A DNA stretch of 64,000 nt. It comes from Cristatella mucedo. Its lineage: Eukaryota; Bryozoa; Phylactolaemata; Cristatellidae. Under the pieces are notes generated by a model. The model was given only the letters and a program-made list of their open reading frames with translations. It did no database searches and was not told the DNA's origin. Location of the stretch: contig WPIO01000140.1 of NCBI GenBank assembly GCA_009760855.2, positions 124,001 to 188,000 on the forward strand, written 5' to 3'. A program made the position numbers and the translations under genes. Shown in pieces: positions 11,584-24,124 of this stretch (its first letter is position 1; each line of letters opens with the position of its first letter).

Positions 11584-12344
11584 CTAAAAACGATAGAGAG
11601 ACTGAACATTACCTCTGACCTCCAATTTGTTCACACATGCATGAGCTGCACAGATATCTCTAGGACATGCTCTGGTTCTCATCGCCATTTAAAAAAGGAA
11701 ATTTAGCACAAGGTGGCTAAGCAGGTACAGACGAATACGCAGTTAGTATATGCACAAGCAGGCAGACATAAACACAAACGCAAATATACAAGCACAGGCA
11801 CAGATTCCCAGGTGCGCCATGCACTGCCGGGCACAGACCAATCATCTGAAGTAAGCAAGAAACCACCGGAGATGACCAATGCTTCTGAGCAGACAGAATC
11901 CAAAGTGACCGACCTTCTTGTGGCCTGCCGTCAGCTATGCTACTTGCAGGGCTTCCAGCCTAGCTGTACCGACGATTTTTTATACTCTACCCACGCACCA
12001 GGAGCAGCAGGTCTTTTGACACATGCTCAGCCGATCTAGTGCCCCTTGCCTTGTAGGCTTCTATGTGGACTGTGCAAGCTTCTGCATCAAATGCGGACTC
12101 CTATAAATGCAGTCTTGCGGCTGTGCAGCCTCTCTTCTGGCATTGTCACCTTGTAAAAGCTAATCCCGTTTGAATTGACTATCCTAAATAAAAAATTTGT
12201 TCTGTGCGTGCACGATTGCCAAATCGTACTGGGCTACAAAAGATATTGTTTTTTAGTGTCATTTAGGTCCTTTTTCAGTAGAAAATCAAAGTACGGTCAC
12301 AGTGCAGTCCAGATCAGGCCGGCATAGCCGATAGAGAAGCACCG
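11584..12344. other. RCL1 intron 2, unassigned
   Basis: The frame at 11713-12039 (lysine/threonine-rich start) resembles no family. No SINE or LINE was recognised before the LINE-B tail at 12345. Confidence 0.35.
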
Positions 12345-12625
12345 GTGTCATGACACCTATTTATTACAGCATTTAGTGGGTCCCTGTGATTCGTCCTTGA
12401 TGTGCTTGTGCGTGCTGACACTGTGCATGCTGCCACTAACCACATTTGCATGCTGACCCTGTGCATGCCACCCCTAACCATATTATTCATTGTTTGTTTT
12501 TCAAGCATGATTTCACTTACCATTCAATTGCATTTCCCTTTGCAGCAAATGTAAAGCGCCTAGAAAGAGATTAAGTTCTCTAAGGGTACTTTATCAAGTG
12601 CATTATAATTATTATTATTATTTGA
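12345..12625 (+). mobile_element. LINE-B 3' UTR and tail
   Basis: Plus strand: cagcatttagtgggtccctgtgattcgtcc, then the 3' UTR with the repeated motifs gcatgctgacc and gtgcatgccaccc, the hairpin gcgcctagaaagagattaag, and an (ATT)n tail ending near 12620. It contains only the last ~280 nt of the element. Confidence 0.9.
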
Positions 12626-12734
12626 CCTCCAAAAGACAAGTAATATTTGCAAACTGCATCCACTTGAGTGAGTTAGCTGCAGGCACACAGTTAAAAGCTG
12701 GTTTTACAAGTTGACTAAAAATCCAAGAAATTGA

Positions 12735-13126
12735 GTCAAATATCTCCTTTGCTGAAGGAGCTGCAATGGGCCTAGTTGGCTCCTTCATTACTAGCTGAAC
12801 TGCTGAACAAGTTTCAGCCTCCTTGTCCCCGCGAGTTCTCTACGGAGAACAAAGAGTGCATTTCCACGATTCTTAGGCAAATACATCCTCTCTCCTACTG
12901 CCAACCTTCGGTGCATCCTTTCCAGCTGTCCCTGGCTGCTACTTCTACAACTTCCTTAACTGACCTCGTGAACCAGCAGTGAATCTCACAGTCTCTTTGC
13001 TGCATATGAAGGCCTTGTGTGCACCGAAAGCCACTTAGGCTTTGCACTAGCTCTACAAAATTCCCCTTATTAAACGAACACTTAGTCGGTTCAGCTTTGT
13101 GGAGTTCGACATGGAGATAAATATGT
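12735..13126 (+). mobile_element. LINE-A 3' part, strongly diverged
   Basis: Recognisable blocks in LINE-A order: ctcctttgctgaaggagctg; the PSLLAELLNKFQP frame (12776 onward); ctctcctactgccaacc; accgaaagccacttaggct; gtggagttcgacatggagataaat. Many substitutions and short deletions; an old copy. Confidence 0.8.
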
Positions 13127-13856
13127 TTAACCCATATACACTCATTCGAAAAAATATGGCCACCATTGGTTATAAATTTGTTCAGGTAATAAGAGGTTTT
13201 TTTTAAGATACCATGCATACTGATGTTATCGTCAAAAACAGCATCCTCCAGGCAGCTTGCATCTTGCTGCCGAAGGCAACGACACCCAAACGGAGCATTG
13301 AGCACTGAAATCCACTTTTCTCGATTAACAATGACTAGAGTAAGTAACCTTCGAGGAATCCGTGTCTGGTGCTGGTGAAGTGGCTCAGCCAGCCACCGAT
13401 TTGAACCCTATAAAACTGCTATGGAGCAATATTGACAGGTTCTAGAGGCCGGGTGTTCAAGCCGACCACAGCAGCCGACATTTTCAGTAAAAAATCAGGC
13501 TCTCTGAAATGTGATACAGCAGATGACACCGCAGAAGCTGGCAGCCTCTATTCCTGACTAGATAAGGGGGGTCATAAAGAGTAGTGGTGTATGAAGACGT
13601 CACACTAAAACCATACACACAAATAGCATATGTCTTTTTTGGGGTTGTCAGTAATTATTTTTCTGTGCTTCGCAAAACTTGATTATAGAAAACCCTCCTA
13701 TTACCCGAACGAAAAAATACAGCCAGGCCAGCGGCAGCCATGCTGTGACGATTTGTTTGTGCATGAATGTATCCACAGGCTGAACAACTAATTTCGTTGA
13801 TTGGCATTATGAACTAATAACTGGCTGAAAAGCTAGATCTGACAGGTATGGTAGAG
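13127..13856. other. RCL1 intron 2, unassigned
   Basis: A tRNA-like B-box echo at 13455-13470 (gggtgttcaagccgacc) may be a SINE relic. Otherwise nothing recognised. Confidence 0.3.
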
Positions 13857-14043
13857 AGTACCTACACTGATGGCACACTAGGTAAGGCGGTTGCTTTCAT
13901 GACCTCGGTCCCGAGGTCGCGGGTTCGACTCCTGCGCGTGGGCGATCATTTATCGCCATTGCAAGAGGTTGTGATTGCAGTTAAGGCTCTTCAGTCGCTA
14001 TACAAAATGAGGCTGTCTAATAAGCTAGGATTTATTTATTTAC
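13857..14043 (+). mobile_element. SINE-A
   Basis: Full-length-looking copy: ggcacactaggtaaggcgg head, cgacctcggtcccgaggtcg inverted repeat, B box GGTTCGACTCC, the gcgatcatttatcgccattg body, and a tail aaaatgaggctgtctaataagctaggatttatttattta. It lies in RCL1 intron 2, antisense. Confidence 0.92.
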
Positions 14044-14434
14044 ACTGATCTAGCCTGCTTTGACCTTGTGGCACAATAGAAAACACTCTATAAGGTCATT
14101 CTACTTTTAACTTTAGAAACAGCCTTGTAATTAAAGCATTGGGTGTCTCAGAAAGAGAAGCAACCAAGGATATAAGCTTGCTTTGACCCCCGCCCCAACC
14201 CAAACTAAAGTCAATAACAGTCCGAGCTGCTAGTGAGCCAGTGGGACAGCAAACTTGAATCTGAAGTAAAATACATTTAGGTGTCACTTTATATTTCAAA
14301 TGCGATTTATGAACTTAGCTATACACAAATGTGCTTTTAGTTCTAAATTGTAACTTGCTTTGGCCAATACAACCATATTCAAGCTGTAGGGCTGCTCTAA
14401 GATTACAGTCAGCTTAGTCATTTTAAAGTGCACA

Positions 14435-14703
14435 ATTAATAATAATAATAATAATAATGCACTTGATAGAGTGCCCTCAGAGAACCTAATTTCTCTATAG
14501 GCGCTTTACATTTGCTGCAAAGGGTAATGCAATTGAACGGTGAGTAAAATCATGCTTGATAAACAAACAGAATGAATAACATGGTTAGGGGTGACATGCA
14601 CAGGGTCAGCATGTAAATGTGGTTAGTGGCAGCATGCACAGTGTCACCACACATAAGCACATCAAGGACGAATCACAGGGACCCACTAAATGCTGTCCTA
14701 TTA
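14435..14703 (-). mobile_element. LINE-B 3' UTR and tail
   Basis: Minus strand. A (TAA)n run at 14437-14457 (plus view) is followed by the hairpin region and about 200 nt of 3' UTR, ending abruptly at ctaaatgctgtcct, where the RT coding end would begin in longer copies. Confidence 0.9.
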
Positions 14704-15181
14704 TTCGGTTAAGACTATATTTTCAAGAAAACATCAATAGCAGCCCAAGCAACCGCTCTTAATATAAATGCAGCACATAGCTGCAACAGCTTGTTGCCAG
14801 CAAACAGTCGTGCAGTGCAGCATTCTAGCAGCAACTAATTACATTGGCCTCAAAGAAGCATACAGTGGCAGGCCTTCAAATCACTGCTTCACCAAGAGAT
14901 GCCAGAGAACCAGCCTTTATTGCTCAGGCAGCTGCTTTCTCTTTAAGTAACTAATGACCAGCTAGCAGCCCTATCACTGCTGTCACACCGTTCAGTTAGG
15001 CAGTTGCATAACCGAGTTTTGAGGAAGCATTTTCTGGTCTCTGCAATTCAAATTCACAAACCATCTCAGGCACCCATCAAAATTCCAGTTTCCAGTTTAA
15101 AGCTGGCTTGGCAGACTAAGAAGACACCCTGAGAGCAGCCCTAAGAGGCTTCTGATTCTACTGGACCTGGTTATAATAGCA
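14704..15181. other. RCL1 intron 2, unassigned
   Basis: No repeat, exon or conserved frame recognised. Confidence 0.35.
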
Positions 15182-15228
15182 GGCAGAGGGTAGGGGGCAG
15201 AGGGTAGGGGGCAGAGGGTAGGGGGCAG
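15182..15228 (+). repeat. 14-bp G-rich tandem repeat, G-quadruplex motif
   Basis: Three copies of gcagagggtagggg in a row, giving six runs of three or more G within 45 bases on the plus strand. This meets the usual G-quadruplex pattern. The transcribed RCL1 pre-mRNA would carry the C-rich strand. Confidence 0.85.
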
Positions 15229-16993
15229 CCAGCTTTGGCTGGCTGATCATCAGTTTCTAAGCTAGAGCATTCGTTAGCCAGTGCTCGTGTGACGTGGCAC
15301 ACACAATAAATTGCTAGCCAAGGCAACTTGGCTGGTCATGACTCGGACAAAGGGTTTTTCAAGGCATCGAGAGTTTCTATACAGTGGTAGGGATTTCTCT
15401 ACTCACTGACGATTTTTTATTCTACCTGTGCTCTTGCCTGCCACTAAACTTTTCCCTGTAGAACAATGTGACTATCCTTCATGCCACTGTCAAAACTCGC
15501 CCCCCCCCCCCCCGGTGATTTTTCGTTCTAAAAAGATGCAAGTTGACAACTTAATTTCTCCGTTTAGAAATCATCCTTGCAACAATGTGGAAAGGGTCCC
15601 TTGTGATATATTTTCAATATCACAAATTTCTTGAAAATAAAAATTCTTAGGATATGCACTTGTTAACATTTAGCTAAAAAGCTGTCACCAAAGGCGAATA
15701 ACCTCATTCGAAAATCAATACCCCAGGTTGGGTTTGTTTAGCTCAACATACACAAGGATATAAAGCACTGGGCTCAAGCCAAAACGCACACACCTATACA
15801 GTACAAAAAGGTCGGAAAAGAAGATGAATGAACATTGAATTAGCATATGCTAATTATTCACGACAGGTCAGGAGAGTTGAAGGCTCAATCTGACTAGCTT
15901 CAGTCAGAAACCGAAGTCAAGGGAGTATCCATTTAGCTCACGGCTTAGTAAGATCCATGAAGTTTCATGATGACAGAGCACCCAGGTTGACATTGTCTTA
16001 AACCGAATGGTTGTAGATATTTCAGTCTGTGTGGGTCACTAAAGCAAAATTCAGGAATCTGCTAAGGGAAGAAATATTGTACAGCAGTGCCTTCATGGAA
16101 TAGATCAGAAGATTACAACGGCATTTTGTAAGTTCAAACTACCCTATTGGTGCTGCGCACACGGTCACCACCAGCTTCATTTGTTCAGCTATTACATAAA
16201 TGGTTTTGCTAACATGTGCTGTCTTGAGAATGACTGTTTGTTAATTGCATTAGAATAAAAGAAGCATTAAAATAAAAAAGGCAACGAGTAGATGGCTTTG
16301 ATGGCCTCATTTCAAACCAAGAGAATAACCTTAGAAGCATTCTCTGGCTTGTAGCATGCAATAAGGAATTACAGGGGGGGGGGATCGAACCCACAAACTG
16401 AGTAGTTAAGCGTGCTCCTCGCGAATGAGCGAAGACCAAACACAATCCGTTGTTAAACCCACGCAAAGGTAATGTCAAGGATATCTTCGTTGCCATGCAG
16501 CGCATATGCTGTGCGCATGTTGGGCTATAGGGGCTTACTAGAAGTGGGAGCACAATAGCTAGCCCTCTCTAGAGGTTCCCTTTATTAACGATTTTGCAAC
16601 AAAGGCTGTTTCAAGCACATTTGTTCGTGACTTGTGGTGGTTGGATGAGAACAGGCAGCGGGAAAGCAGCGGGGCAGGGACGAAGTAAGTAGGGGCAGGC
16701 TGGGACAGGATGGGAGAGGAACTGATCAAATGGACGGGTTTGTAAACCTATCGAACAACCATAGGCGATTCACTGTACGATGCCAGCTGCTAAGGAAGCT
16801 TCCCGACTCAAAATGGTTCCTACTTTTTTTTGCCGGAACCGACCAAGGTCGTGCATATCTCCTGGCCACCACAAGGGCTAGCATAACACAGCCCAACATA
16901 AAACGCTCTATCGAAGGCCGGCAGCATGTAGGGGAGTTTTACTCGAGTCTCACAAAAGATGCAAAAGGCAATATCTTGCATGGCACTCCTTAC
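15229..16993. other. RCL1 intron 2, unassigned, with a C-run and a tRNA-like relic
   Basis: A run of 14 C lies at 15500-15513. On the minus strand, 16448-16376 reads tRNA-like, with a B box GTGGGTTCGATCCCC beside a long G/C run; no full cloverleaf is convincing, so I treat it as a SINE relic. No other content recognised. Confidence 0.35.
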
Positions 16994-17065
16994 CTGTTTC
17001 GTTGATCTCAATAACAGAGCCATTGGTAACCTTGTCCAGGAGCCTAATGAAGCTTGCCTCATACT
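16994..17065 (-). CDS. RCL1: RCL1 exon 2
   Basis: 72 nt. The acceptor is TCTTCCAG|AGTATG and the donor ACAG|GTAAGG. It completes the split Glu codon and encodes YEASFIRLLDKVTNGS and then VIEINET, the second conserved block of the family. It ends in phase 1 with the G of the next Gly codon. Too short to stand out as an open frame, it was found by homology, and its phases fit exons 1 and 3 exactly. Confidence 0.95.
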
Positions 17066-18261
17066 CTGGAAGAAAGAATGTCATCGTGTATCTAAGAGGG
17101 CCACACTTGCATGGTATGAACGTGACAAGAACACGATGACAGTGAATGAGGTTTCACTAAACACCAGTCATGAGCAGCACAATATTACCCAACCTGCAAA
17201 AAGGGCATTTGCCAAATCAGCTACAGCAGTATCGAGCCAGAAGAAAGAGATATCTTTATGACTTCAATAAGTAAACATAGATTCACATTTAATAATCTGC
17301 TGAGAACATAATGACCTGCTTGCAAACAAATTTCCGAATATATCCATCCTGACAGTTGCAAATAAGCAGTGTAATAAATGAACAAAATGGTAATCGATGC
17401 AACTATAATCATAGTGTTTGATAACTCATGCTTGAGACATTTTCTATAGTGAATACATGCCCAAACAAAATGTATGGCTCTAACCGGAGAATTTGGATCA
17501 TCCGAGCCGGACATAATCCAGTTGAGACCAATGTTTCACTTTCTAGGATACAAGAGAGAAGCTACAGGCAGATAACATGCCACACTTCGAGCAGTCCGGA
17601 GGGTTTAGTAAGCACTTGAGAACAGTAATTTAGAGGTAACGATGTATTATACAACCCCTATGGCATGGTGATGGTGGCTTTGGGGACGGCTTCAGGATGT
17701 GGCCCATCTTCGAGCACCTTATAGACACTCCAGAACTTGCAAAGATGACACTGTCAACTGATCAAAAAATATATGCCACTATTAAATTCGAAGGATAGCT
17801 AATCGTTCAGAAGTCGACCACAGAAAAGCCGAAGGGTCATCCCGGTGTTTATTAAACTTGCTACCGATCCAAAGACCTTTTCGGGTATTGCTGTGGAATA
17901 TTTATTTTCTCCAGTTGCATACTACGATCCAGCTAATGGATTGCTTGCCCGGCAGCCGATCAAATATACAAGGGCAAACTGATTTTGCTGTGCAGTTTAA
18001 CAAAAAACACTGGTTTGCTACGAAATACAACAGTCGCCGACTGTTGACCCACGACCGTTGAAGGCTAGGCAGTGAATGCTTGCAAAATCACCTGCAATGG
18101 ATGACAATGCATGAAGCTAAAGTGCATATTTGCGAAAGTAAATAAGCATGAGTGATCGTTCGGTAGGATCTCTGGATTGCATTTGACAACATTGTTCCCA
18201 AAGTGCAACAGTCATCCCTTAAAATATGAGGTAGCTAAGAGATCTAGGCAGAGTCTACTTC
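17066..18261. other. RCL1 intron 1, unassigned
   Basis: No recognisable exon or repeat up to the start of LINE-B sequence near 18262. Confidence 0.35.
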
Positions 18262-19665
18262 TCATCATAATTTACATTCTCCCCTTGCTGATGCAATCGC
18301 TAAGCACAATCTTGGTTTCAATTCTTATGCATAAGTCAAACAGCTGTACCTGTACATTAATTCATCCATTACGTTCAACATGCTCAACTCACTAAAAACC
18401 CTTCATGCATACAGTGCAGACATTCATACTTGAATGGCAGCAAACTTTCTCAAATTGAATGAAAATTAAACCAACTTACTGGTTTGGGTCAAATCTAGCA
18501 CTACTCAGAAACTAGGAAGCCCAACCCTCGAAGTGGGCTTGGCCACCATATTTCCAGGTAGCACCTGTACTCAATCTGGGTGTCCTCTTCTGAAATTACT
18601 TTTCTCAAATCGAAAATATCCATGATGCCTACATAAAGTCTGCCTACTTTTGCCTATGCAACACTAAAAGAATTCGGGCTTGCCAGGTCACCATATCACA
18701 GCTAAGCTCGTTTATGCATTCATGACATTCCATCTACACTTCTGTAAATTACTACTCACAGGTCTCCCTGCCGGTGCAATAACATGCTTACAGCTAATGC
18801 GCAACTCGGCAGCTGGCCTTGACTGTCATTGCCACAGCCATATTGCACCACTTCTCACCAATCTGCTGTGGCTTTTTATCAAGCATCGTATCTACTTCAG
18901 GATTCTATCACTCAGCCTTAGGTTTCTCCATCCTCTTGCTCCAATTTGAATTACTTCTTAACCAGACCTGCGATCGATATTACTTACTCCCGTCTTGACT
19001 TCTGTAACTCTGTGCTATCAGGGGCTTACAGTGGCGCAAAACTCTGCAGCTAAGATTGTTTGTCGTGAGCATCACAGCCACATCACACCACTTCTCGCAG
19101 ACCTGCACTGGCTCTCAGTCAAGCAACTGATCAACTTCAAGGTTTTGTTACTCAGTTTAAGGTCCCTTCGTTCTTTGGCTCCAGCCTATCTATGAGGTCT
19201 ACTCCCCAACCAGGCTATGCATCGTACCACCAGCTTTTCGGAATCTAATTGCTTACCCATACCTAACACAAATCTCAAATCCTTTGCAGACCATGCCTTT
19301 AGTTCGTATGCTCCCAAAGCCTGGAACTCAGTCCCGACTTGTGTCACGACATCTCCTGACTGGACCACATTTAAAAAGAAACTAAAAACGCATCTATTGA
19401 TCACAGCATTTAGTGGGTCCCTGTGGTTCGGCCTTTGCGTGCTTATGAGCGCTGACACTGAGCATGCTACCACTAACCATACTTAGATGCTGACCCTGTG
19501 CATGTCACCCCTAACCAAGTTATATTTGTTGTTTAGTGAGCATGCTACCACTTCGACCACGACCACGCTTCCTTTGACATTCGACCACGCTTCCTTTGCC
19601 TCAAATGTTAAGTGCCTACAAAGAAATTGAGTTCTCTGCTAAATCAAAAGTATTATTATAATTAC
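18262..19665 (+). mobile_element. Two overlapping LINE-B fragments in tandem, old
   Basis: Plus strand. 18262-18955 shows RT sequence from the region around the YADD motif (highly mutated) to LRFLHPLAP. 18960-19665 restarts upstream of that point (LTSVTLCYQG, NSAAKIV, HITPLLADLHWLSVKQ), runs through APKAWNSVPTCVTTSPDW and ends with 3' UTR and an imperfect tail. The segment from NSAA to LAP therefore occurs twice. This means either two insertions or an internal duplication. Confidence 0.85.
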
Positions 19666-22438
19666 TCTTGTGACTCATGTCGGTTAGCAGAGCCTCTAAT
19701 GAACTAGAAGTGAATGAATTGGTCAAACGAGGAGTGGGGCATTCAAGCACAGCCACTAGCTCCAGTTAGCTGTGACCGCTTCAGCCAAAGCAAAACGTAT
19801 GCTGATCGAGCATAGCAGCTTGCAATATACGTTTTAAAACTGCAAAAACCATGTGGTTGCTATTGAGTTTAAGCATTAAAACATGGCACTACTAAGGAAT
19901 ATCGTGCTCACAGTGTTTAGCATTATGCTTCATACGGGTTCTCTTATATCTGCACAAATGCAGTGGGCATGAAGGGAGAATTTTCCCTGCCCAGTGACAG
20001 AGGACCGACTTCTTCAGGCTCGTTTTGGAAACAAGTCCAACATGCCTAGAAGGTCACTGCTCGACGGCACTATGAGAGAAAGTCCTTGAGAAAGACTTTG
20101 CATGGAATGAGCCTAAGCAACTGAGGAGTGGTGGGCAGTGAGCTAAAATCCTAAAAAGCTCAAAATTTGTGGAAGTGGAATTACGGCAAATAGATAGTGC
20201 TTAAGTTGCCCAATAACTGTGCCAGATGACTACGACACGTCATCCAAGGACTGAGACAAATGAGGGTATTTAAATCTGAATATTTGCTAACCAATTTCAT
20301 GCTTTTTAGTTTTGGAAGGCATCTCGTTCCGGATGCTCCATCCCCCCCCTGCTCGCGACTACTACCAGCTCAGGCATAAGCTTATAGCCAGGGTTTCGAA
20401 GGCTTTCCAAGCACGGCAGATATTTAGGAGGATCACCGTTTTGCAAACTATGTAGCAACACAGACGAGATCTCTAAGATGGACCAGGCACCAAGACTACT
20501 ACCCGGCAGATGACTGAAATCGAGTTGCAGGGACTGCCGAGTTCAATTTCCTACAGATTGCTATCAGCAAGCCAAGAAACCTTGCAAGCCGAAACCTACC
20601 ATCTTGACTGCCTCCAGCCAATGGTGAAAGTATTGGGCAGAAGTGTCACGGAGTTGCTTCTGCTCCTCGGGTGTCGAAGATCACCATTGTAATGGACTTA
20701 TGGATCAGCATATGCACATCAATTGGGTGCAAAATGCTTGGATTCAAAGTGTTTGAACTCTTCCAGATAGCGATTACATTTGGCGGCCAGAAAATGATGC
20801 AGTAAATACAGCAAAAACCTCTCATTAAGACTTTTCATTAAAGCAGCTGGAAAAGCCAGGAGTTTGCAGACTGGCTTTCTGACACATGCTAGAACTCCTC
20901 TGTGACTTCCATCCAGGTTTCTTGCCATAAATTAATTAGACTTATGCGAATTTTTTGCGCATCAAACCTAGCCCTGAGTGACAGTCCGCCCACTACATGC
21001 AATTAAGACAAGGCTGTAAATATAGCCACTGGAAGGAGTCCATGACATAGGTTAAAGTCACACAAGGAGCTACAAAAACCCCAACCACGAAAGAATGAGT
21101 GGAGATATCTTAAAAGGTTAAAGACCCAGAACGATGCCACGGCAAACTTTTTCTCACTGAAATGACCGAACCGAACTAACTAGCCGTCCCTCGCTTCGAG
21201 AATGAGGTTATGCAGGCAGCTGCTTACATGCTCCGTTGCCTCTCTGCTGGCTACTAGCCACGACTCGTCATTGGTCAAGACAGAGGAACTACCGGTCGGC
21301 CAGGCTCTGAAGACCAATTGTGTCGAGCCAGTAAGTAAGCCAGAAGTGGGCCGCAGTGGAAACACCAATTGCTTGCCTGGCTGCAGCACGGCGACATGCC
21401 AAGACTGAAGGCCACTCGTGAAGAGAAGCCTCCTTAGCTTATATGCGAAATAAATCAAATGCAGACTGACATTTCAGCCCTAGTCCTCTTAAGCAGCATT
21501 AACAACCACATGATGCAAGTGCACAGCCCTTCAAAAGTTTCCTTGCACCTGCTTGCAGCTCACTATTTCACTACAAACACATACGAACTAGATCGGATCT
21601 AACACGGTAGCAGTACTCATTATACAGAAAAGCTAACGAATGTATAATTACATGTAATGCATTCGGTACAATCGACAACTTGCCGAATCAAGTTGATTTT
21701 GTATAACCTCTTGGATTGGCTTACAGCTTCCAAGTACATTGGGACATATATAATACAATCCGAATCCACACAAAGCGATTAGGCAACGTGGGTGATTGAT
21801 TTTCGTTCAGAAGCTGTAAAACTATTGTAAGTTATAGCTGTCTTTGCCCAGGCCAAGGCAAGGCAAATATTAAAGACTAACAAAAGAATAAAGTAGTTTC
21901 CAGAAAACTGGAATTCACTAGCTAGTTCATAGGCATATATCTCGAACCTGCGCCGACCAATTTTGATGCTAGCTTACGGCAAGGCTATGGGAAAATTGTT
22001 GTGCTTGTTTACCGCAAGGCTGTGGAAAAATGATGGCTATCAGCTATGAGCCTGGCTGGCGTTCTAGAGCCTAGCCATTATGTTGATCTGTTGTCTAATA
22101 AATTATCAACTTATAGAACTCAGTATGAGGCGAAAGCAGTCTTGCAAATCCTCCGCTTTCAATGCGCGCGCAGGGCAACTAGCTTCACTTCCTATTTGCC
22201 AGTCCTACCCCTTCAATCAGGCGTGCGAAGCAAGTTCCCACTGCATTGCACCATATCTCGATCGCTTCCCAATTCCCTACTGGTGATACGGTGTTATCTA
22301 TAAGCTTTTGAACTTCGCCAAAGGCAGCAAGTGCATAAGCAGTGAAAAATAACGGTACATTGAAGCTCCAGACTAGGGATGATGCAGTGGCAAACACGTG
22401 AGAACACCACAAAAGCTTTCGGCGAGCACTCAGCTTAC
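19666..22438. other. RCL1 intron 1, unassigned
   Basis: No convincing repeats or exons. Open frames at 20510-20692, 21180-21458 and 22046-22303 resemble no family. The last overlaps the intron immediately after exon 1. Confidence 0.35.
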
Positions 22439-22571
22439 CCTTTAAGCCAGGATATTCATCCTTTGCTCGTATTTTCTTGATTTTTACGGTTCGGCCGCTG
22501 ACGGTTGCTAAAACTAGGCGTTGGCGAAAGTAATTACTACCAGCAAACGTGAGCGTCGTGGAGGACGCCAT
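22439..22571 (-). CDS. RCL1: RCL1 exon 1 (start codon)
   Basis: Encodes 44 residues plus the first base of codon 45. The start ATG at 22571-22569 gives MASSTTLTFAGSNYFRQRLV, matching the family N-terminus in position and length. The segment TVSGRTVKIKKIRAKDEYPG is the family's first beta-strand/loop region. The donor is AAAGG|GTAAGC (phase 1). The exon is followed directly by meaningless frame, which explains the longer open frame down to 22185. No TATA box or CpG-dense promoter is evident upstream. Confidence is high because exon length, phase and residues all agree with the family. Confidence 0.95.
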
Positions 22572-24120
22572 CCGTGGCGCTGTAATATTGGTTAAAGCAG
22601 AAGTACTAATTTTCTTCTAATCGTGCCTGCCGAGTGATCATTTGTTTTAAATTTCATAAATTTAAAAATTAAACTTCTAAAGTTTGAATACATAATGCAA
22701 TGCATGTTCATATTTTCGCGGATGAACTTACTACGAAGCCAGAGATTCGGCACACGCGGCTCCCTTGGATATAACACCAGCTCTTGGAGCTTAGACGCTG
22801 GCAGTTAGGAGCATAGACTTACGATACAGTGTAGGCTGGCTTATATTAACAGTAATATTAATAATACATTTTTATCCTCAGAGAAATAAATCTTTTTATG
22901 TTCACTTAACAGATGTGTACAAAAATGAAACTAAGACCTGGTAGCCGGGCCCGAATAGTCTCCTACGAGCTGCAGATAGGTTTACTAAAAGGCCAACAAC
23001 TCGCACGCGCAGATAACCAGAGCATTGCATTAATAATGAACCGCGTTGCCTAATTTAAAGCAGCTGCTCTTTGGCATATCGTCGAATAATCGTTCGTTGA
23101 CGGTCCTTTCACAGCACGCGGCTTCATAGGATTTGTATCCCTTGAGTGAAGTCAGCATACTCAGCCGTCGCCTACGAGCAACAAGGCGAGCATATCTGTA
23201 TTCGACGTAAAGAATGTAAAACCATCTTAGGATGCGGGTTTTCTGTAGACGGAACCGTAAACCGTGTGTGCTCAACTGGACCCGGAACCTCATCTCAGAA
23301 GGAGACGGTGAAGAGCAAAATATGCATGCAGCTCGTGTTCGGGAGCAAGCAACATTTAAAATATATTATTTGATATATGCTTTACTTTACTTAGCAAAAC
23401 TTGATTAATTATAGCTGTAGTCTGTACACGAGAAGTCGTTAGCGTTGAGAGCACGCCCTCCCAAATGCGCTATTTCCGAAAAACATTCGGACATGGAAGG
23501 AAATTTCGATTTTTATAGCTACTTTACTTTTCAAATAAAGAACAAGTTAGAAATTCGGCCTGATGATTAAACAGTTGCATATGACTGGAGCACGGTTAAG
23601 AGATTATTTTGTAAGACATGTTTATACTGAAGAAGTATTGCCCAGGGGCAGCTCTCAGGTTAGCCGCGTTGCTGGCCCTGGCCTTTGTTGGTTTGACTAG
23701 GGCACCTAGAGCCACCCGTAGCGGGCGGATCTAGCCGAGTAGAATTCGGTAAGGGATGCATTAGTCAACCGGGAGCGGAGCGACGAGTTGGTCTGATAGC
23801 GAGATCCGCTCAGGTGTAAGAATGTAGCTTTGGGCAGACAAAAGAGCGGTCGGTCAAGGTTGTGGACTGACTAATGCACTCTTTTAGACAAATAGCGAAA
23901 GGATGGCAAGCTGGCGCAGGAGCCATCTAGAATAAGCCTGACAACGGACAGTGAGAGCCAAGAGCGGGGTCCGAAAAAATAACAGCTACGCGCAAGATCG
24001 GGAGTTCAGAGGAGAGAAAGTATAAGGGAGGCGATTGACAGAGCTCGCAGGGGTGGCAGCTTCCGTAGTCGATGCGAGACTGCTCTTCGACGGCTCGAGA
24101 GTCGAGCTTACAGCGACGAA
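22572..24120. other. Intergenic, upstream of RCL1
   Basis: No gene recognised. An 11-bp inverted repeat tgcattagtca/tgactaatgca (23757-23767 and 23868-23878) bounds a 122-bp GC-richer block, possibly a tiny DNA element, but no target duplication is evident. Confidence 0.3.
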
Positions 24121-24124
24121 CAGG

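Larger units (their letters stand above)
6868..22571 (-). other. RCL1: RCL1 gene, 5' portion (four coding exons; 3' part outside the window)
   Basis: RCL1 is the catalytically divergent member of the RNA 3'-phosphate cyclase family. It works in the nucleolus with the GTPase Bms1 in the early cleavages of pre-rRNA for the small ribosomal subunit. Joining the four exons gives a continuous frame of 152 residues, with splice phases 1, 1, 0, 0 and GT-AG borders throughout. The product follows the family from its first residue: YFRQRLVLATVSGR, then YEASFIRLLDKVTNGS, then YYQPGMLHGGSFEHDCS, then VDALKLAAIPVLK. Vertebrate RCL1 is about 370 residues, so roughly 40% is present. Introns are about 5.4, 5.4 and 4.5 kb and carry SINE and LINE copies. 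All four exons lack stops and keep conserved residues, so the gene looks functional. Confidence 0.95.

Noticed and set aside
16376-16448. Minus-strand tRNA gene
   Set aside because: A good B box but no convincing A box or stems, and next to a homopolymer G/C run; probably a SINE relic.
22185-22438. C-terminal part of the 128-codon frame that begins with RCL1 exon 1
   Set aside because: Homology to RCL1 stops exactly at the donor at 22439; the rest is intron read-through.
23757-23878. 122-bp DNA transposon bounded by an 11-bp inverted repeat
   Set aside because: No target-site duplication or second copy seen; 11 bp can arise by chance over this span. Kept only as a note.
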